DNA of 39,238 bases from Prevotella sp. Lineage in GTDB: Bacteria; Bacteroidota; Bacteroidia; Bacteroidales; Bacteroidaceae. The notes under the pieces were generated by a model that was not told the origin of the DNA, made no database searches, and was given only the letters and a program-made list of their open reading frames with translations. The position numbers and the translations under genes are program-made. Each line of letters opens with the position of its first letter. Position 1 is the stretch's first letter. The stretch is from the NCBI GenBank assembly GCA_015060485.1, contig SUYI01000007.1:1-39238 (forward strand). Reading direction: 5' to 3'. Positions 15,383 through 24,056 of the stretch are shown here, in pieces.

Positions 15383-16468
15383 TTATGTAGGGTTGTTAGG
15401 GGACGTAGGTTTTGTTAGGGATGCCTGTTTGGCTGTTGACAACAGACCGCAAGCGGCAAAGATGTCCTGCCCTCGGCTGGCACGTATGGTGGTGGTAATG
15501 CCGTGATGGGTCAGATAGTCGCGCAGGGCTTCCATGCGGGTTTCGTCAGACCCTGGCAGGTCGACATGGGGGATTTCGTGGAAACGAATAAGGTTCACAC
15601 GGCATTCCAGACCGTCCAAAAGCTTAACGATTTCTCTGCCATACATCGGTGAGTCGTTCAGTCCGCCAAAACAAATGTACTCAAACGAACAGCGGCGTTG
15701 ATGTGTGAAGTCGTACTGTTTCAGCAGGGCGATGGTTTCTTGGAGTGGCATTGCCTTTTCCGCAGGCATGAGTTGCAGGCGTTGTTCGGGTAGGGGGGAA
15801 TGCATGGAAATGGCGATGTGGCATTCGCTCTCGTCGAGGAATCGCTTTAGTTTGTTCTTAACGCCTACCGAACTAACAGTAATACGTTTGGGGCTCCATT
15901 GCCATCCCCAGTCGGCGGTCATGACTTCGCAAGCCCTCAGTACTGCATCCAGATTATCCATCGGCTCCCCTTGTCCCATAAAGACAATGTTGGTTAGACG
16001 ATTCACTTCGGGCAATGCATAGATTTGGTTCAAGATGTCGGCCGCAGTCAGATTGCCTTGCCATCCCTGTTTTCCTGTCTGACAGAACAAACAATTCATC
16101 TTACAGCCCACCTGGCATGAAACGCACAGTGTGGCCCGATCGTGATCAGGAATGAAAACAGTCTCCACGAAGCGTCCTGTACCGTTTGTTGCGGGTGAGT
16201 CACAGCAGACTGGAAAAAGGTATTTAATGGTACCGTCTTTGGAACGTTGGCAATCGATGGGTGCCAAGGCACCAACCTCGTATTCTGCACTGAGTCGTTC
16301 GCGGTTCTGCTTCGAGATATTGGTCATTTCGTCAATGCTCCTTACGTGTTTATCGTAGAGCCACTGAGAAATCTGCCTGGCTGTGAAGGCAGGCATACCC
16401 AAACTACCGACAACAGCTGTTAGCTCTATCGGAGTCAATCCCAAAAGGCGTTTCTTTTGCGGATTCAT
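15383..16468 (-). CDS. rlmN: Dual-specificity 23S rRNA/tRNA adenine-C2 methyltransferase
   Basis: RlmN is a radical-SAM enzyme that methylates A2503 of 23S rRNA and A37 of tRNAs. The SAM cluster is CxxxCxxC in GCKMNCLFCQTGKQGW, preceded by ATLCVSCQVGC and followed by NIVFMGQGEPMDN. The N-terminus starts at ATG 16468 (MNPQKKRLLGLTPIELTAVV), 361 residues. An upstream in-frame ATG at 16486 lies across the -7 promoter box and cannot be used from that transcript. The -7 box ends 6 nt before the ATG, so the mRNA should be leaderless or nearly so. Confidence 0.96.
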   Translation of the reverse strand: MNPQKKRLLGLTPIELTAVVGSLGMPAFTARQISQWLYDKHVRSIDEMTNISKQNRERLSAEYEVGALAPIDCQRSKDGTIKYLFPVCCDSPATNGTGRFVETVFIPDHDRATLCVSCQVGCKMNCLFCQTGKQGWQGNLTAADILNQIYALPEVNRLTNIVFMGQGEPMDNLDAVLRACEVMTADWGWQWSPKRITVSSVGVKNKLKRFLDESECHIAISMHSPLPEQRLQLMPAEKAMPLQETIALLKQYDFTHQRRCSFEYICFGGLNDSPMYGREIVKLLDGLECRVNLIRFHEIPHVDLPGSDETRMEALRDYLTHHGITTTIRASRGQDIFAACGLLSTAKQASLTKPTSPNNPT

Positions 16469-16473
16469 GGGTG

Positions 16474-16481
16474 CAAAGGTA
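16474..16481 (-). promoter_or_regulatory. -7 promoter box directly before rlmN
   Basis: TACCTTTG on minus ends 5 nt before the ATG (16468-16466). No TTTG is at -33; the heptamer array lies at that place. Confidence 0.6.
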
Positions 16482-16489
16482 CACATTTT

Positions 16490-16517
16490 AATTAAGAATT
16501 AAGAATTAAGAGTTAAG
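16490..16517 (+). repeat. Heptamer array, (AATTAAG) x4
   Basis: Four tandem 7-mers (three AATTAAG and one AGTTAAG) between the rlmN and GT2-fusion promoters. In another phase the unit is TTAAGAA/TTAAGAG, the same as the array at 26373-26407. Confidence 0.9.
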
Positions 16518-16520
16518 AAT

Positions 16521-16551
16521 TTTGTTTTTCATAAGAAAAATGCTATCTTTG
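16521..16551 (+). promoter_or_regulatory. Bacteroidetes-type promoter for the GT2-DUF4922-SpoIID gene
   Basis: TTTG at 16521-16524, a 19-nt spacer and TATCTTTG at 16544-16551, 26 nt before the ATG. Confidence 0.75.
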
Positions 16552-16577
16552 CAGCTAAAAATAACGAAAACAAAACA

Positions 16578-19500
16578 ATGACACATCAAACAGATTGCTT
16601 TTTGGCCTGTCGTGACGAGCGGATTACCGGTGCTTTAGCTGCTGAGTTAGAAAAAAGTACGTCAGTGAGAGGCATATACTATCTTCAGGACATCCCCCTT
16701 CAAAGTAGCCGCTCCTTAATGCATGTGGCCGAGAAAGCCACTGCCGACTATATTCTTATGCAACTCAAGCCTGTGGCAGTGACACTTGGTGCAGGAGCTT
16801 TGGAACGTATGATGGCTGTGGCCAGTGATACTGGAGCGGCAATGGTGTATGCTGATCGGTACGAAGTAAAAAACGGTGTTGTGGAACGCCATGCCGTGAT
16901 AGACTATCAAGATGGTTCGTTGCGCGATGATTTCGATTTTGGATCATTACTGTTAATCCGTACCTCACTGCTTCATAAGTATGCTACTACTGACCATGAG
17001 GCCGACTATCGCTATGCAGGAATCTATGATTTCCGTCTTTTTTTAAGTCGTGAAGGGCGTTTGTTCCATCTGAACGAGTTTTTGTATACTGAAGAAGAAC
17101 GTGACCTCCGGGTTTCTGGAGAAAAACAGTTCGACTACGTGAATTCTGCCAACCGTGAAGTACAGATAGAGATGGAACAGGTCTGTACGGCTCATCTGAA
17201 AGAAATCGGTGCTTTGGTGGATACCACCCAATATCAGGAGGTGGATTTCGAAGAACAGACCTTCGATGTGGAGGCCTCTGTCATTATTCCAGTATTCAAT
17301 CGTGTAAAAACCATCAAGGATGCAGTGGAGAGTGCTTTATCGCAAAAGGCCTCGTTCAAATATAATGTCATCGTAGTGGATAACCACTCGACAGACGGAA
17401 CGACGGAAATATTGTCTGGTTTGTTACAATCCCATAGCAACAAACTGCACGTTATGGTACCTGAACGTACTGATCTCGGTATTGGCGGTTGTTGGAATGA
17501 AGCTGTTTATAGTGAGTATTGCGGACGTTTTGCTGTTCAGTTGGATAGTGATGACCTCTATTCCTCTCCGAAGACGCTGCAGACTATTGTCGATGCCTTC
17601 TACAAACAAAAGGCAGCTATGGTCATAGGTTCTTATCGGATGTGTGATTTTGATTTGAACACGCTGCCTCCCGGACTTATTGCCCATCAGGAGTGGACTG
17701 ATGAGAACGGTCCTAATAATGCATTAAGAATCAATGGCTTAGGTGCTCCTCGTGCATTCTTTACTCCGTTACTCCGTAGCATAGGTTTTCCCAATACTTC
17801 GTATGGCGAAGATTATGCTTTGGGACTTCAATTCTCGCGCCATCATCGCATAGGACGCATCTTTACGGAATTATATCTCTGTCGTCGTTGGGGAGGCAAT
17901 TCTGATGCTGCCCTTTCCATCGAGAAGATAAATGCCAATAATCTGTATAAAGACCGTCTGCGTACCATTGAGTTGAGAGCTCGTCAGCAGTTGCTACAGG
18001 GTAGTAGTGAAGTGTCTCCGGAATCATCTGTTTTCCGATTCTTCCATCGTCAGTTGCAGACATGGCCAGATGTGCGTCAGCGCTATCGTGACCTGCAACA
18101 TGTTGAAACACGCGAACTGGTGACAGATACCATCACGTTACAAGTTCAATGGAATCCTGCCCGGATAGGTTCCACGGGTGCTAAGATTGATGCCAAGTCC
18201 ATTGCTGAGCGTCCGTGTTTCCTGTGTGCTAAGAATCGTCCGAAGGAACAGATGCATCGTGTGATTGATGGAAAATACGAACTGTTGGTCAATCCATTCC
18301 CCATTTTGCCGGTTCACTTTACGTTGCCTACGTTAAAACATCAGCCGCAACGTATTCTGCCTATGTATAGCGAGATGCTGAAACTATCGGAACGAAATAC
18401 GGACTTGACCTTATTATATAATGGTCCGCATTGTGGCGCTTCTGCCCCCGACCATGCTCATCTGCAAGCCGTCAGCAGTGGTTGTCTGCCTTTGCAACAG
18501 TCCTGGCAACGGTTGAGCCGTAATTTGGTGGAAGTCGTCAAAGATGATGAAGATAATGGAATCTGGGTGGTGGCAGAGTACCCCGCTGCGGCTTTTGTCA
18601 TTCGTAGCCATAGTCAAAGTATAGGCGAACGTTTGTTCCGTAGACTCTACGACTGTCTGCCACCAGCTGAAGATCAGACCGAGGCGATGATGAACATCAT
18701 TATGTGGCAGTCGGGTGATGTTGTGCTCAGCGTGGTACTGCCTCGCAGGAAGCATCGTCCCGAGTGCTATACGGCTACGGGCGACGACCAGTATGTCATC
18801 AGTCCAGGTGCTGTGGATATGAGTGGCCTTATCATTACGCCTCGTGAACAAGATTTCCGTCGCGTAACGCCTGAACTTATTCTTGACATCTATCGTGAGT
18901 TGTCGCTGACGCAGGAGCAGGTGCAACAGGTTGTTGAACGTGTGAAGAGCCTGAAATACAAGGTTGAAAGTCCTAAGATGAAGGAACAGCCTAATGTTGC
19001 AGTGGGTATTGTCAGTGGTCAGAAAATTGAGTTTTCACTGAATGCCCCCTATACTGCTAAGGGCGAGACCATTGAGGGAAAACAGACGGTAGAATTTTCG
19101 GAAGGAGGTATCCTGTGGAATGGAAACCAGTATCGTGAGTTGGCGTTTGCTCCTTCCAGTTCCGATGCCTCGTTCTCATTATATGATGTGACGATAGGTG
19201 TGAATTTCCATTGGGAACGCAAAGAGACGCAGACCTTCCTGGGCACGTTGCGACTTGTGGTAGAATCGGACCAGATAACGGCTATCAATGAGTTGCCTGT
19301 AGAAAAATATCTGGCTTCGGTTATTTCCAGCGAGATGAAGGCTACGGCTGGTTTGGAACTGTTGAAGGCTCATGCTGTCATCAGCCGTTCTTGGCTCATG
19401 GCTCAGATGCATCGCCGAGAAGATAGTCAAGCGCAGAAGAACGGTTTCTTCTCGTTTATCAAGAAAGATGACGAGTTGATTCGTTGGTATGACCGTGAAG

Positions 19501-20198
19501 ACCATACCATCTTTGATGTTTGTGCCGATGATCATTGTCAGCGTTATCAGGGAATTACCAGACAGACGAGCAAGAATGTTGAGCAGGCATTAAAGGCTAC
19601 TCGTGGTCAAATCCTCTGCTATGGGGATGATATCTGTGATGCCCGTTTCTCAAAATGCTGTGGCGGCGTGACGGAAGAGTTTCAGTATTGCTGGGAAGAT
19701 ACGCCCAAGCCCTATCTGGTTAGCGTCGAGGACCCATTCTGTAACACTGAAGACAAGGAGGTGTTGGCACAAGTGCTTAACGATTATGATCAAGAAACAA
19801 GCGATTTCTATCGCTGGACGGTGGAGTATACCACTGAAGAACTCTCGAATCTTGTTAATGAAAAGCTGAAGGATGACCTTGGCCAAATTACCGACCTGGT
19901 TCCTATGGAGCGTGGTAAGAGTGGCCGCATTTGGAAACTGAAAATCGTGGGAACGAAGAAAACCTTTACGATTGGTAAGGAACTCGAAATTCGTCGTACG
20001 TTGAGCGAAAGCCATCTGTATAGTTCCGCCTTCGAAGTAGAGAAGACCGCAACAGGTTTCCGCTTGTTGGGTAAAGGCTGGGGGCATGGTGTCGGTCTTT
20101 GTCAGATTGGTGCTGCTGTTATGGGGCATCAAGGCTACACTTATGAACAAATATTGTTGCATTATTATCGCCATGCGGAAATTAAACGAATATACTAA
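16578..20198 (+). CDS. Three-part protein: GT2 glycosyltransferase, DUF4922/HIT-like, SpoIID/LytB
   Basis: This 1206-residue protein joins unrelated modules. Residues about 1-215 look like a degenerate GT-A-type segment. A GT2 domain follows from 233 ([27 protein letters not shown], acidic motif DSDD near 320). The middle part (about 500-790) has [11 protein letters not shown] and [11 protein letters not shown]; the HxHxQ at 626-630 is the active-site form of Ap4A phosphorylases and other HIT-like nucleotidyl enzymes, here DUF4922. The C-terminus is SpoIID-like, with [14 protein letters not shown] (candidate catalytic Glu 919) and [17 protein letters not shown]. SpoIID domains are lytic transglycosylases on glycan stripped of peptides, and normally exported. 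No signal peptide or membrane segment is seen here, so this one should stay in the cytoplasm. The AmpG-like gene downstream points to muropeptide recycling. Confidence 0.88.
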   Translation: MTHQTDCFLACRDERITGALAAELEKSTSVRGIYYLQDIPLQSSRSLMHVAEKATADYILMQLKPVAVTLGAGALERMMAVASDTGAAMVYADRYEVKNGVVERHAVIDYQDGSLRDDFDFGSLLLIRTSLLHKYATTDHEADYRYAGIYDFRLFLSREGRLFHLNEFLYTEEERDLRVSGEKQFDYVNSANREVQIEMEQVCTAHLKEIGALVDTTQYQEVDFEEQTFDVEASVIIPVFNRVKTIKDAVESALSQKASFKYNVIVVDNHSTDGTTEILSGLLQSHSNKLHVMVPERTDLGIGGCWNEAVYSEYCGRFAVQLDSDDLYSSPKTLQTIVDAFYKQKAAMVIGSYRMCDFDLNTLPPGLIAHQEWTDENGPNNALRINGLGAPRAFFTPLLRSIGFPNTSYGEDYALGLQFSRHHRIGRIFTELYLCRRWGGNSDAALSIEKINANNLYKDRLRTIELRARQQLLQGSSEVSPESSVFRFFHRQLQTWPDVRQRYRDLQHVETRELVTDTITLQVQWNPARIGSTGAKIDAKSIAERPCFLCAKNRPKEQMHRVIDGKYELLVNPFPILPVHFTLPTLKHQPQRILPMYSEMLKLSERNTDLTLLYNGPHCGASAPDHAHLQAVSSGCLPLQQSWQRLSRNLVEVVKDDEDNGIWVVAEYPAAAFVIRSHSQSIGERLFRRLYDCLPPAEDQTEAMMNIIMWQSGDVVLSVVLPRRKHRPECYTATGDDQYVISPGAVDMSGLIITPREQDFRRVTPELILDIYRELSLTQEQVQQVVERVKSLKYKVESPKMKEQPNVAVGIVSGQKIEFSLNAPYTAKGETIEGKQTVEFSEGGILWNGNQYRELAFAPSSSDASFSLYDVTIGVNFHWERKETQTFLGTLRLVVESDQITAINELPVEKYLASVISSEMKATAGLELLKAHAVISRSWLMAQMHRREDSQAQKNGFFSFIKKDDELIRWYDREDHTIFDVCADDHCQRYQGITRQTSKNVEQALKATRGQILCYGDDICDARFSKCCGGVTEEFQYCWEDTPKPYLVSVEDPFCNTEDKEVLAQVLNDYDQETSDFYRWTVEYTTEELSNLVNEKLKDDLGQITDLVPMERGKSGRIWKLKIVGTKKTFTIGKELEIRRTLSESHLYSSAFEVEKTATGFRLLGKGWGHGVGLCQIGAAVMGHQGYTYEQILLHYYRHAEIKRIY

Positions 20199-20212
20199 AT
20201 ATTGATATGTTT

Positions 20213-20226
20213 AAATCTCAAAGTTC
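20213..20226 (+). repeat. Two heptamer units before the AmpG-like start
   Basis: AAATCTC and AAAGTTC lie head to tail and are followed by A and the ATG at 20228. The second unit equals that of the array at 8543-8570. With only two units this could be chance. Confidence 0.4.
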
Positions 20227-20227
20227 A

Positions 20228-21511
20228 ATGAAAAGGAATGCGTGGGCATGGGTCCCCACACTCTATTTTGCTGAGGGTGTTCCCTATGTTGCGGTAATGA
20301 CTATTTCGCTCATCATGTACAAACGGCTTGGTCTGTCTAACACCGATATCACTCTTTATACATCATGGCTCTATCTGCCTTGGGTTATCAAACCCTTGTG
20401 GAGTCCTTTTGTCGATATGTTACGAACCAAGCGTTGGTGGATTGTCACCATGCAACTTCTGATAGGTGCAGCATTGGCTGGTGTGGCATTTACGATTCCT
20501 GGTCCATGGTGGTTGCAGGGGTCACTATGCTTCTTCTGGTTGATGGCCTTTTCCAGTGCTACTCATGATATTGCTGCGGATGGTTTTTATATGTTGGGAC
20601 TCGACCAGCATGAACAGGCTTATTTCGTGGGAATCCGTTCTACCTTTTATCGCATTGCTACCATTTTCTCTTCAGGCTTGCTGGTAGGTTTAGCGGGAGC
20701 CTTACAAGTACTTACCCGAAACATCCGCTATTCGTGGAGTCTGGTGTTTTACTTGATGGCAGGTCTCTTTATAGCCCTTTGGCTCTATCATAGCTGGGCA
20801 TTGCCCAAGCCCTCTGAGGATGGTGAGAAAATGCAGAAAACGGTCAGTGGTATACTGAATGAGTTTAAGCTGACGCTCATAACGTTTTTCCAGAAACCTC
20901 AAGTATGGGCAGGCATTTGTTTCATGCTGTTCTATCGTATGCCAGAAGGCCTGTTGGCCAAGGTCAGTGCGCTGTTCCTGGTAGACGCCGGGCATAATGG
21001 CGGTCTCGGTTTGAGTGATGGCGAATATGGATTGGTGCAAGGGACTGTAGGTGTGATAGGATTGACGTTGGGAGGAATTCTTGGAGGTATTGCCGCCAGT
21101 CGCGACGGACTGAAACGTTGGTTGTGGCCTATGGTGATGGCTATTACGTTGCCTGATTTAGTCTATGTCTACCTCTCCTATGTTTTACCAAGTAGTCTGC
21201 TGATTGTAAATATATGTGTTTTCATTGAGCAGTTTGGATATGGATTTGGCTTTTCTGCCTATATGCTATACCTTATTTATTATAGTCAAGGGGAACATAA
21301 GACATCGCACTATGCGCTGTGTACTGCCTTTATGGCATTGTCGATGATGATACCGGGATTGTTTGCTGGTGCCTTGCAAGAGTCGGTTGGCTATCAGACC
21401 TTCTTCCTTATCGTGGTAGCAGCATGTTCTCTGACTTATGTCGTTACGTGGTTCCTGAAGATTGATCCGGAATTTGGAAAGAAAGTCAAGGAGGAGAGCA
21501 GCGAAGCGTAA
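20228..21511 (+). CDS. ampG: AmpG-like muropeptide permease (MFS)
   Basis: AmpG brings anhydro-muropeptides into the cytoplasm for recycling. The protein (427 residues from ATG 20228; 434 from ATG 20207) has about 12 hydrophobic segments and the AmpG-type N-terminus PTLYFAEGVPYVAVMTISLI, LPWVIKPLWSPFVDMLRTKR and SSATHDIAADGFYMLG. The start at 20228 is preferred because it directly precedes the conserved KRNAWAWVP, but 20207 cannot be excluded. It begins 29 bp after the SpoIID fusion, so the two are likely an operon. Substrate is inferred from family and context; some related members carry other solutes. Confidence 0.88.
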   Translation: MKRNAWAWVPTLYFAEGVPYVAVMTISLIMYKRLGLSNTDITLYTSWLYLPWVIKPLWSPFVDMLRTKRWWIVTMQLLIGAALAGVAFTIPGPWWLQGSLCFFWLMAFSSATHDIAADGFYMLGLDQHEQAYFVGIRSTFYRIATIFSSGLLVGLAGALQVLTRNIRYSWSLVFYLMAGLFIALWLYHSWALPKPSEDGEKMQKTVSGILNEFKLTLITFFQKPQVWAGICFMLFYRMPEGLLAKVSALFLVDAGHNGGLGLSDGEYGLVQGTVGVIGLTLGGILGGIAASRDGLKRWLWPMVMAITLPDLVYVYLSYVLPSSLLIVNICVFIEQFGYGFGFSAYMLYLIYYSQGEHKTSHYALCTAFMALSMMIPGLFAGALQESVGYQTFFLIVVAACSLTYVVTWFLKIDPEFGKKVKEESSEA

Positions 21512-21518
21512 AAATAAT

Positions 21519-21550
21519 GAAGCGACAGGATTTCACAATCGTGTCGCTTC
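21519..21550 (+). terminator. Hairpin after the AmpG-like gene
   Basis: Perfect 9-bp stem GAAGCGACA/TGTCGCTTC with a 14-nt loop, 8 bp after the stop. The following T-tract is weak (GTGCTTTCT), so it may end transcription inefficiently or protect the 3' end. Confidence 0.6.
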
Positions 21551-21697
21551 GTGCTTTCTAATGATAGTATTAATAATGGAAAAGAAATCGTTCTTTCTTG
21601 ATTGTTAGTTAGATTTGACGTTGTAAAGTTAAGAATTTTTTCCGAACTGACAATGATTTTCTTTATAATTTTTCATTTCTGAGGGATATTTTCTTTA

Positions 21698-21733
21698 AAA
21701 ATAGGAAAAACCCTATGGTAAAATAGGAAAAAC
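21698..21733 (+). promoter_or_regulatory. Direct repeat with 22-bp period, candidate operator
   Basis: AAAATAGGAAAAAC occurs at 21698-21711 and again at 21720-21733, 22 bp apart (two helical turns) and ending 2 bp before the -33 box. The placement suits an activator dimer. LytTR regulators bind direct repeats with about this period, and one is encoded at 23346-24056. Confidence 0.5.
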
Positions 21734-21735
21734 TA

Positions 21736-21767
21736 ATTGTGAAAACGTTACAATATGTCTATCTTTG
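21736..21767 (+). promoter_or_regulatory. Promoter for the lipoprotein gene
   Basis: ATTG (21736-21739), a 20-nt spacer and TATCTTTG (21760-21767). The -33 box is imperfect, consistent with a need for an activator. Confidence 0.68.
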
Positions 21768-21814
21768 CATCGAGAAATAAAACATAAGTTGAACCCTATA
21801 AAAAGATAAAGACT

Positions 21815-22387
21815 ATGAAGAAGTTATTTACCTATCTGACCGTGACGACAATGGCACTGGTTGCTACCACGATGTTCATGAGCTGCGAGGTTAGCTATTA
21901 TGACGATATCGAGGATCGTGAAGAAGCCCGCACTTTGGAGGGTACTTGGACGGGATATATCGACACCTATATGTACGATCGTTTCGGGATCTCTGGCGAC
22001 AGCTATCGCACTACCATCTATTTTGAACGCGATAATAGGTACGGAGGCTGGGGTTACGAGGTCGATTACAATCTCTACAGCATCTACGACGATTATTATT
22101 ATTGCCCCTTCAACTGGGAAGTGGTTAATGGCGAAATCATCATCCATTATGCAGACAGTTGGAACGATGTCTACATCTACGACTATTCACTTAGCGCCTA
22201 CAACTTCTCTGGCTACATGGACGATGGTACGTCAAGCGAAATTCGTTTCAACCTCCGCTATGATGGTAGTTTTGACTGGGGCTATTGGACACGTTCCTTC
22301 ACACGTAGCGCATCCGACCATGATGGTGTTAAGGCTAACGGCGAGTTTGCCAAGGCCCTCAATAATAAGAAAGAGGCTTCCAATTAA
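21815..22387 (+). CDS. Small Tyr/Asp-rich lipoprotein, unknown function
   Basis: The 190-residue product starts MKKLFTYLTVTTMALVATTM and has a lipobox-like FMSC, with Cys at about 24, so it is probably lipidated. The mature part is rich in Tyr, Asp and Gly (YSIYDDYYYCPFNWEVVNGE), suggests beta structure, and has a segment LEGTWTGYI typical of lipocalin-like or copper-homeostasis-like small Bacteroidetes proteins. I do not recognise a named family. It has an imperfect promoter with a 22-bp direct repeat and ends in a terminator whose loop contains the stop codon. Confidence 0.85.
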   Translation: MKKLFTYLTVTTMALVATTMFMSCEVSYYDDIEDREEARTLEGTWTGYIDTYMYDRFGISGDSYRTTIYFERDNRYGGWGYEVDYNLYSIYDDYYYCPFNWEVVNGEIIIHYADSWNDVYIYDYSLSAYNFSGYMDDGTSSEIRFNLRYDGSFDWGYWTRSFTRSASDHDGVKANGEFAKALNNKKEASN

Positions 22388-22403
22388 GGAAGTCTCTTTT
22401 TTT
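22372..22403. terminator. Bidirectional terminator between the lipoprotein gene and epsC
   Basis: Stem AGAGGCTTCC/GGAAGTCTCT (one G-T pair), loop AATTAA containing the lipoprotein stop codon, and a run of T. On minus the hairpin is followed by TTTCTTATT, so it can also end the tolC-to-epsC operon. Confidence 0.88.
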
Positions 22404-22426
22404 AGTCCATTATTGGTCGTTTTCCT

Positions 22427-23344
22427 TTAAATACCCAAGCCTCCTTCGTAGGATGCATCGACAGCCTTTGACTGTAGGATACGTGAATAGGGAGGCACGC
22501 TGTGAGTCAGCCAGATATTACCGCCAATGGTAGAGTGATGTCCGATGATGATACGTCCGAGAATCGAGGCGTTAGAGTATACCGTTACGTAGTCCTCGAG
22601 TACTGGGTGGCGCGGAACATTTAACATGTTGCCGTCCTCATCGTATTTAAAGCTCTTAGCGCCTAAAGTGACACCCTGATAGAGCGTTACATGGTTGCCT
22701 ATGATGGTCGTTTCTCCAATCACCACGCCCGTTCCGTGATCGATGGCGAAATATTCGCCAATCTGTGCACCGGGATGAATGTCAATACCCGTTTTGGAGT
22801 GTGCCTGCTCGGTGATGATACGTGGAATGACGGGTACATTCAATTCATGCAGTTTGTGAGCGATGCGGTAGTGTGTCATCGCGTTTACTACGGGATAACA
22901 GAAGATGACTTCGCCATAGTTCCGTGCAGCGGGGTCATTGTCGAACATGGCCTGCACATCGGTATATAACAGGCGTTTGATTTCGGGAAGCGCATCAATA
23001 AACTCCATGGTCAGACGTTCGGCTTCCTGATACACTTGCTGCTTGGTTTTGATCGTTTCGCAGTCCTCACAGAATTGCAGGCCGTGCGCTATCTGTTTCG
23101 TCAACAGCCGTTGCAGCTCTTTCATGTGTACGCCGATGTTGTATGAACGCAGCGTTTCGTCAGGTTGACGCTGATTGAAATAGTCGGGGAAGATGATGTT
23201 TTTCACCAAACTGACAATCTGCTTGACCTGTTCTACAGAGGGCAGAGGAGCCTCTGTGGCAGGCATCATGCCCACTTCTTGTTCTGTCAGTTTCGACAAC
23301 AGGTTGACATTCTTGAGTAATATGTCGTTACTTTTTTTCTCCAT
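22427..23344 (-). CDS. epsC: Serine O-acetyltransferase, EpsC type
   Basis: The enzyme makes O-acetylserine from serine and acetyl-CoA for cysteine synthesis. From ATG 23344 (MEKKSND) it is 305 residues. The N-terminus is helical. The C-terminal half is a left-handed beta-helix with hexapeptide repeats: DIHPGAQIGEYFAIDHGTGV, VIGETTIIGNHVTLYQGVTL and SILGRIIIGHHSTIGGNIW, with the catalytic His in DHGTG. It starts 1 bp from the stop of the LytTR regulator, so it is transcribed with the two-component and efflux genes. That is an odd partner for cysteine synthesis. An upstream frame extension would lie inside the regulator gene and is not used. Confidence 0.93.
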   Translation of the reverse strand: MEKKSNDILLKNVNLLSKLTEQEVGMMPATEAPLPSVEQVKQIVSLVKNIIFPDYFNQRQPDETLRSYNIGVHMKELQRLLTKQIAHGLQFCEDCETIKTKQQVYQEAERLTMEFIDALPEIKRLLYTDVQAMFDNDPAARNYGEVIFCYPVVNAMTHYRIAHKLHELNVPVIPRIITEQAHSKTGIDIHPGAQIGEYFAIDHGTGVVIGETTIIGNHVTLYQGVTLGAKSFKYDEDGNMLNVPRHPVLEDYVTVYSNASILGRIIIGHHSTIGGNIWLTHSVPPYSRILQSKAVDASYEGGLGI

Positions 23345-23345
23345 T

Positions 23346-24056
23346 TTATGACAATGTGTGGTTATCAAAGAATTGCTGTACGTCCTCTTTGTACGAGTCG
23401 GAGATGGGAATGTATTCCTCTCCGAAAACAATACGGAAACGGTCTATCTGCTCGGCTTTTGTCATGTGGACAATATAGCTGCGATGGGTGCGCAGGAATT
23501 CAGGACGGGGCAGATAGTCCTCCAGTTTCTTCATGTTCATCAGACTCATAATCTTGGTTCCGTCTTCTAGATAGATGCGCACATAGTCCTTCAGACCTTC
23601 TATGTAGAGAATGTCATCGAGTGCAATGCGGATAAGCTTATAGTCGCTCTTGACAAACATAAAACGGTCCTGGGCTGTTGCCTGTTGCCGTTGAGTTATG
23701 CTGAACCAGTCGAGCGCCTTGTTCGAGGCTTTTAGGAAATCGTCGTACGATATGGGCTTCATCAGATAGTCGAGCGCTGCTACTTTATAGCCTTCTATTG
23801 CATATTGTTGGAAGGCTGTCGTGAAGATAATCTTGGTATCCTTTGGTAGAATCTTGGCAAATTCAATACCCGACAGCTCTGGCATTTGTATGTCAAGAAA
23901 CAATAGCTGTGCAGGATTGTCGCGTAATTCCTTCATAGCCTCCAGAGCAGAGCCGTAGGAGCCAATAAGGTGTAAGAAAGGTGTTTTCTCGACGTAGCTC
24001 TTGAGCAGTCCAGCTGCCAAGGGTTCATCGTCAATAATTGCACAATTAATAATCAT
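23346..24056 (-). CDS. LytTR-family response regulator
   Basis: The 236-residue regulator has a receiver domain (about 1-120) with the acidic pair CAIIDDEPLAAGLLK, the phospho-acceptor Asp near 55 in LLFLDIQMPELSGIEF and the conserved Lys in LDYLMKPISYDDF. The C-terminal half (about 135-236) is a LytTR DNA-binding domain (FVKSDYKLIRIALDDILYIE, LPRPEFLRTHRSYIV). LytTR domains bind paired direct repeats. It overlaps the 3' end of the kinase gene by 11 bp, so the pair is clearly coupled. Candidate targets are its own operon and the repeat before the lipoprotein gene. Confidence 0.95.
   Translation of the reverse strand: MIINCAIIDDEPLAAGLLKSYVEKTPFLHLIGSYGSALEAMKELRDNPAQLLFLDIQMPELSGIEFAKILPKDTKIIFTTAFQQYAIEGYKVAALDYLMKPISYDDFLKASNKALDWFSITQRQQATAQDRFMFVKSDYKLIRIALDDILYIEGLKDYVRIYLEDGTKIMSLMNMKKLEDYLPRPEFLRTHRSYIVHMTKAEQIDRFRIVFGEEYIPISDSYKEDVQQFFDNHTLS

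Larger units (their letters stand above)
21512..21814. other. 303-bp intergenic region
   Basis: It holds a terminator-like hairpin at its left end, then about 145 bp of AT-rich sequence in which I see no gene, then a 22-bp-period direct repeat and a promoter for the lipoprotein. Confidence 0.7.

Noticed and set aside
16122..16139. CGCACAGTG in rlmN, similar to part of the palindromic element
   Set aside because: It encodes the conserved RlmN segment ATLCVS and lacks the hairpin core, so the match is chance.
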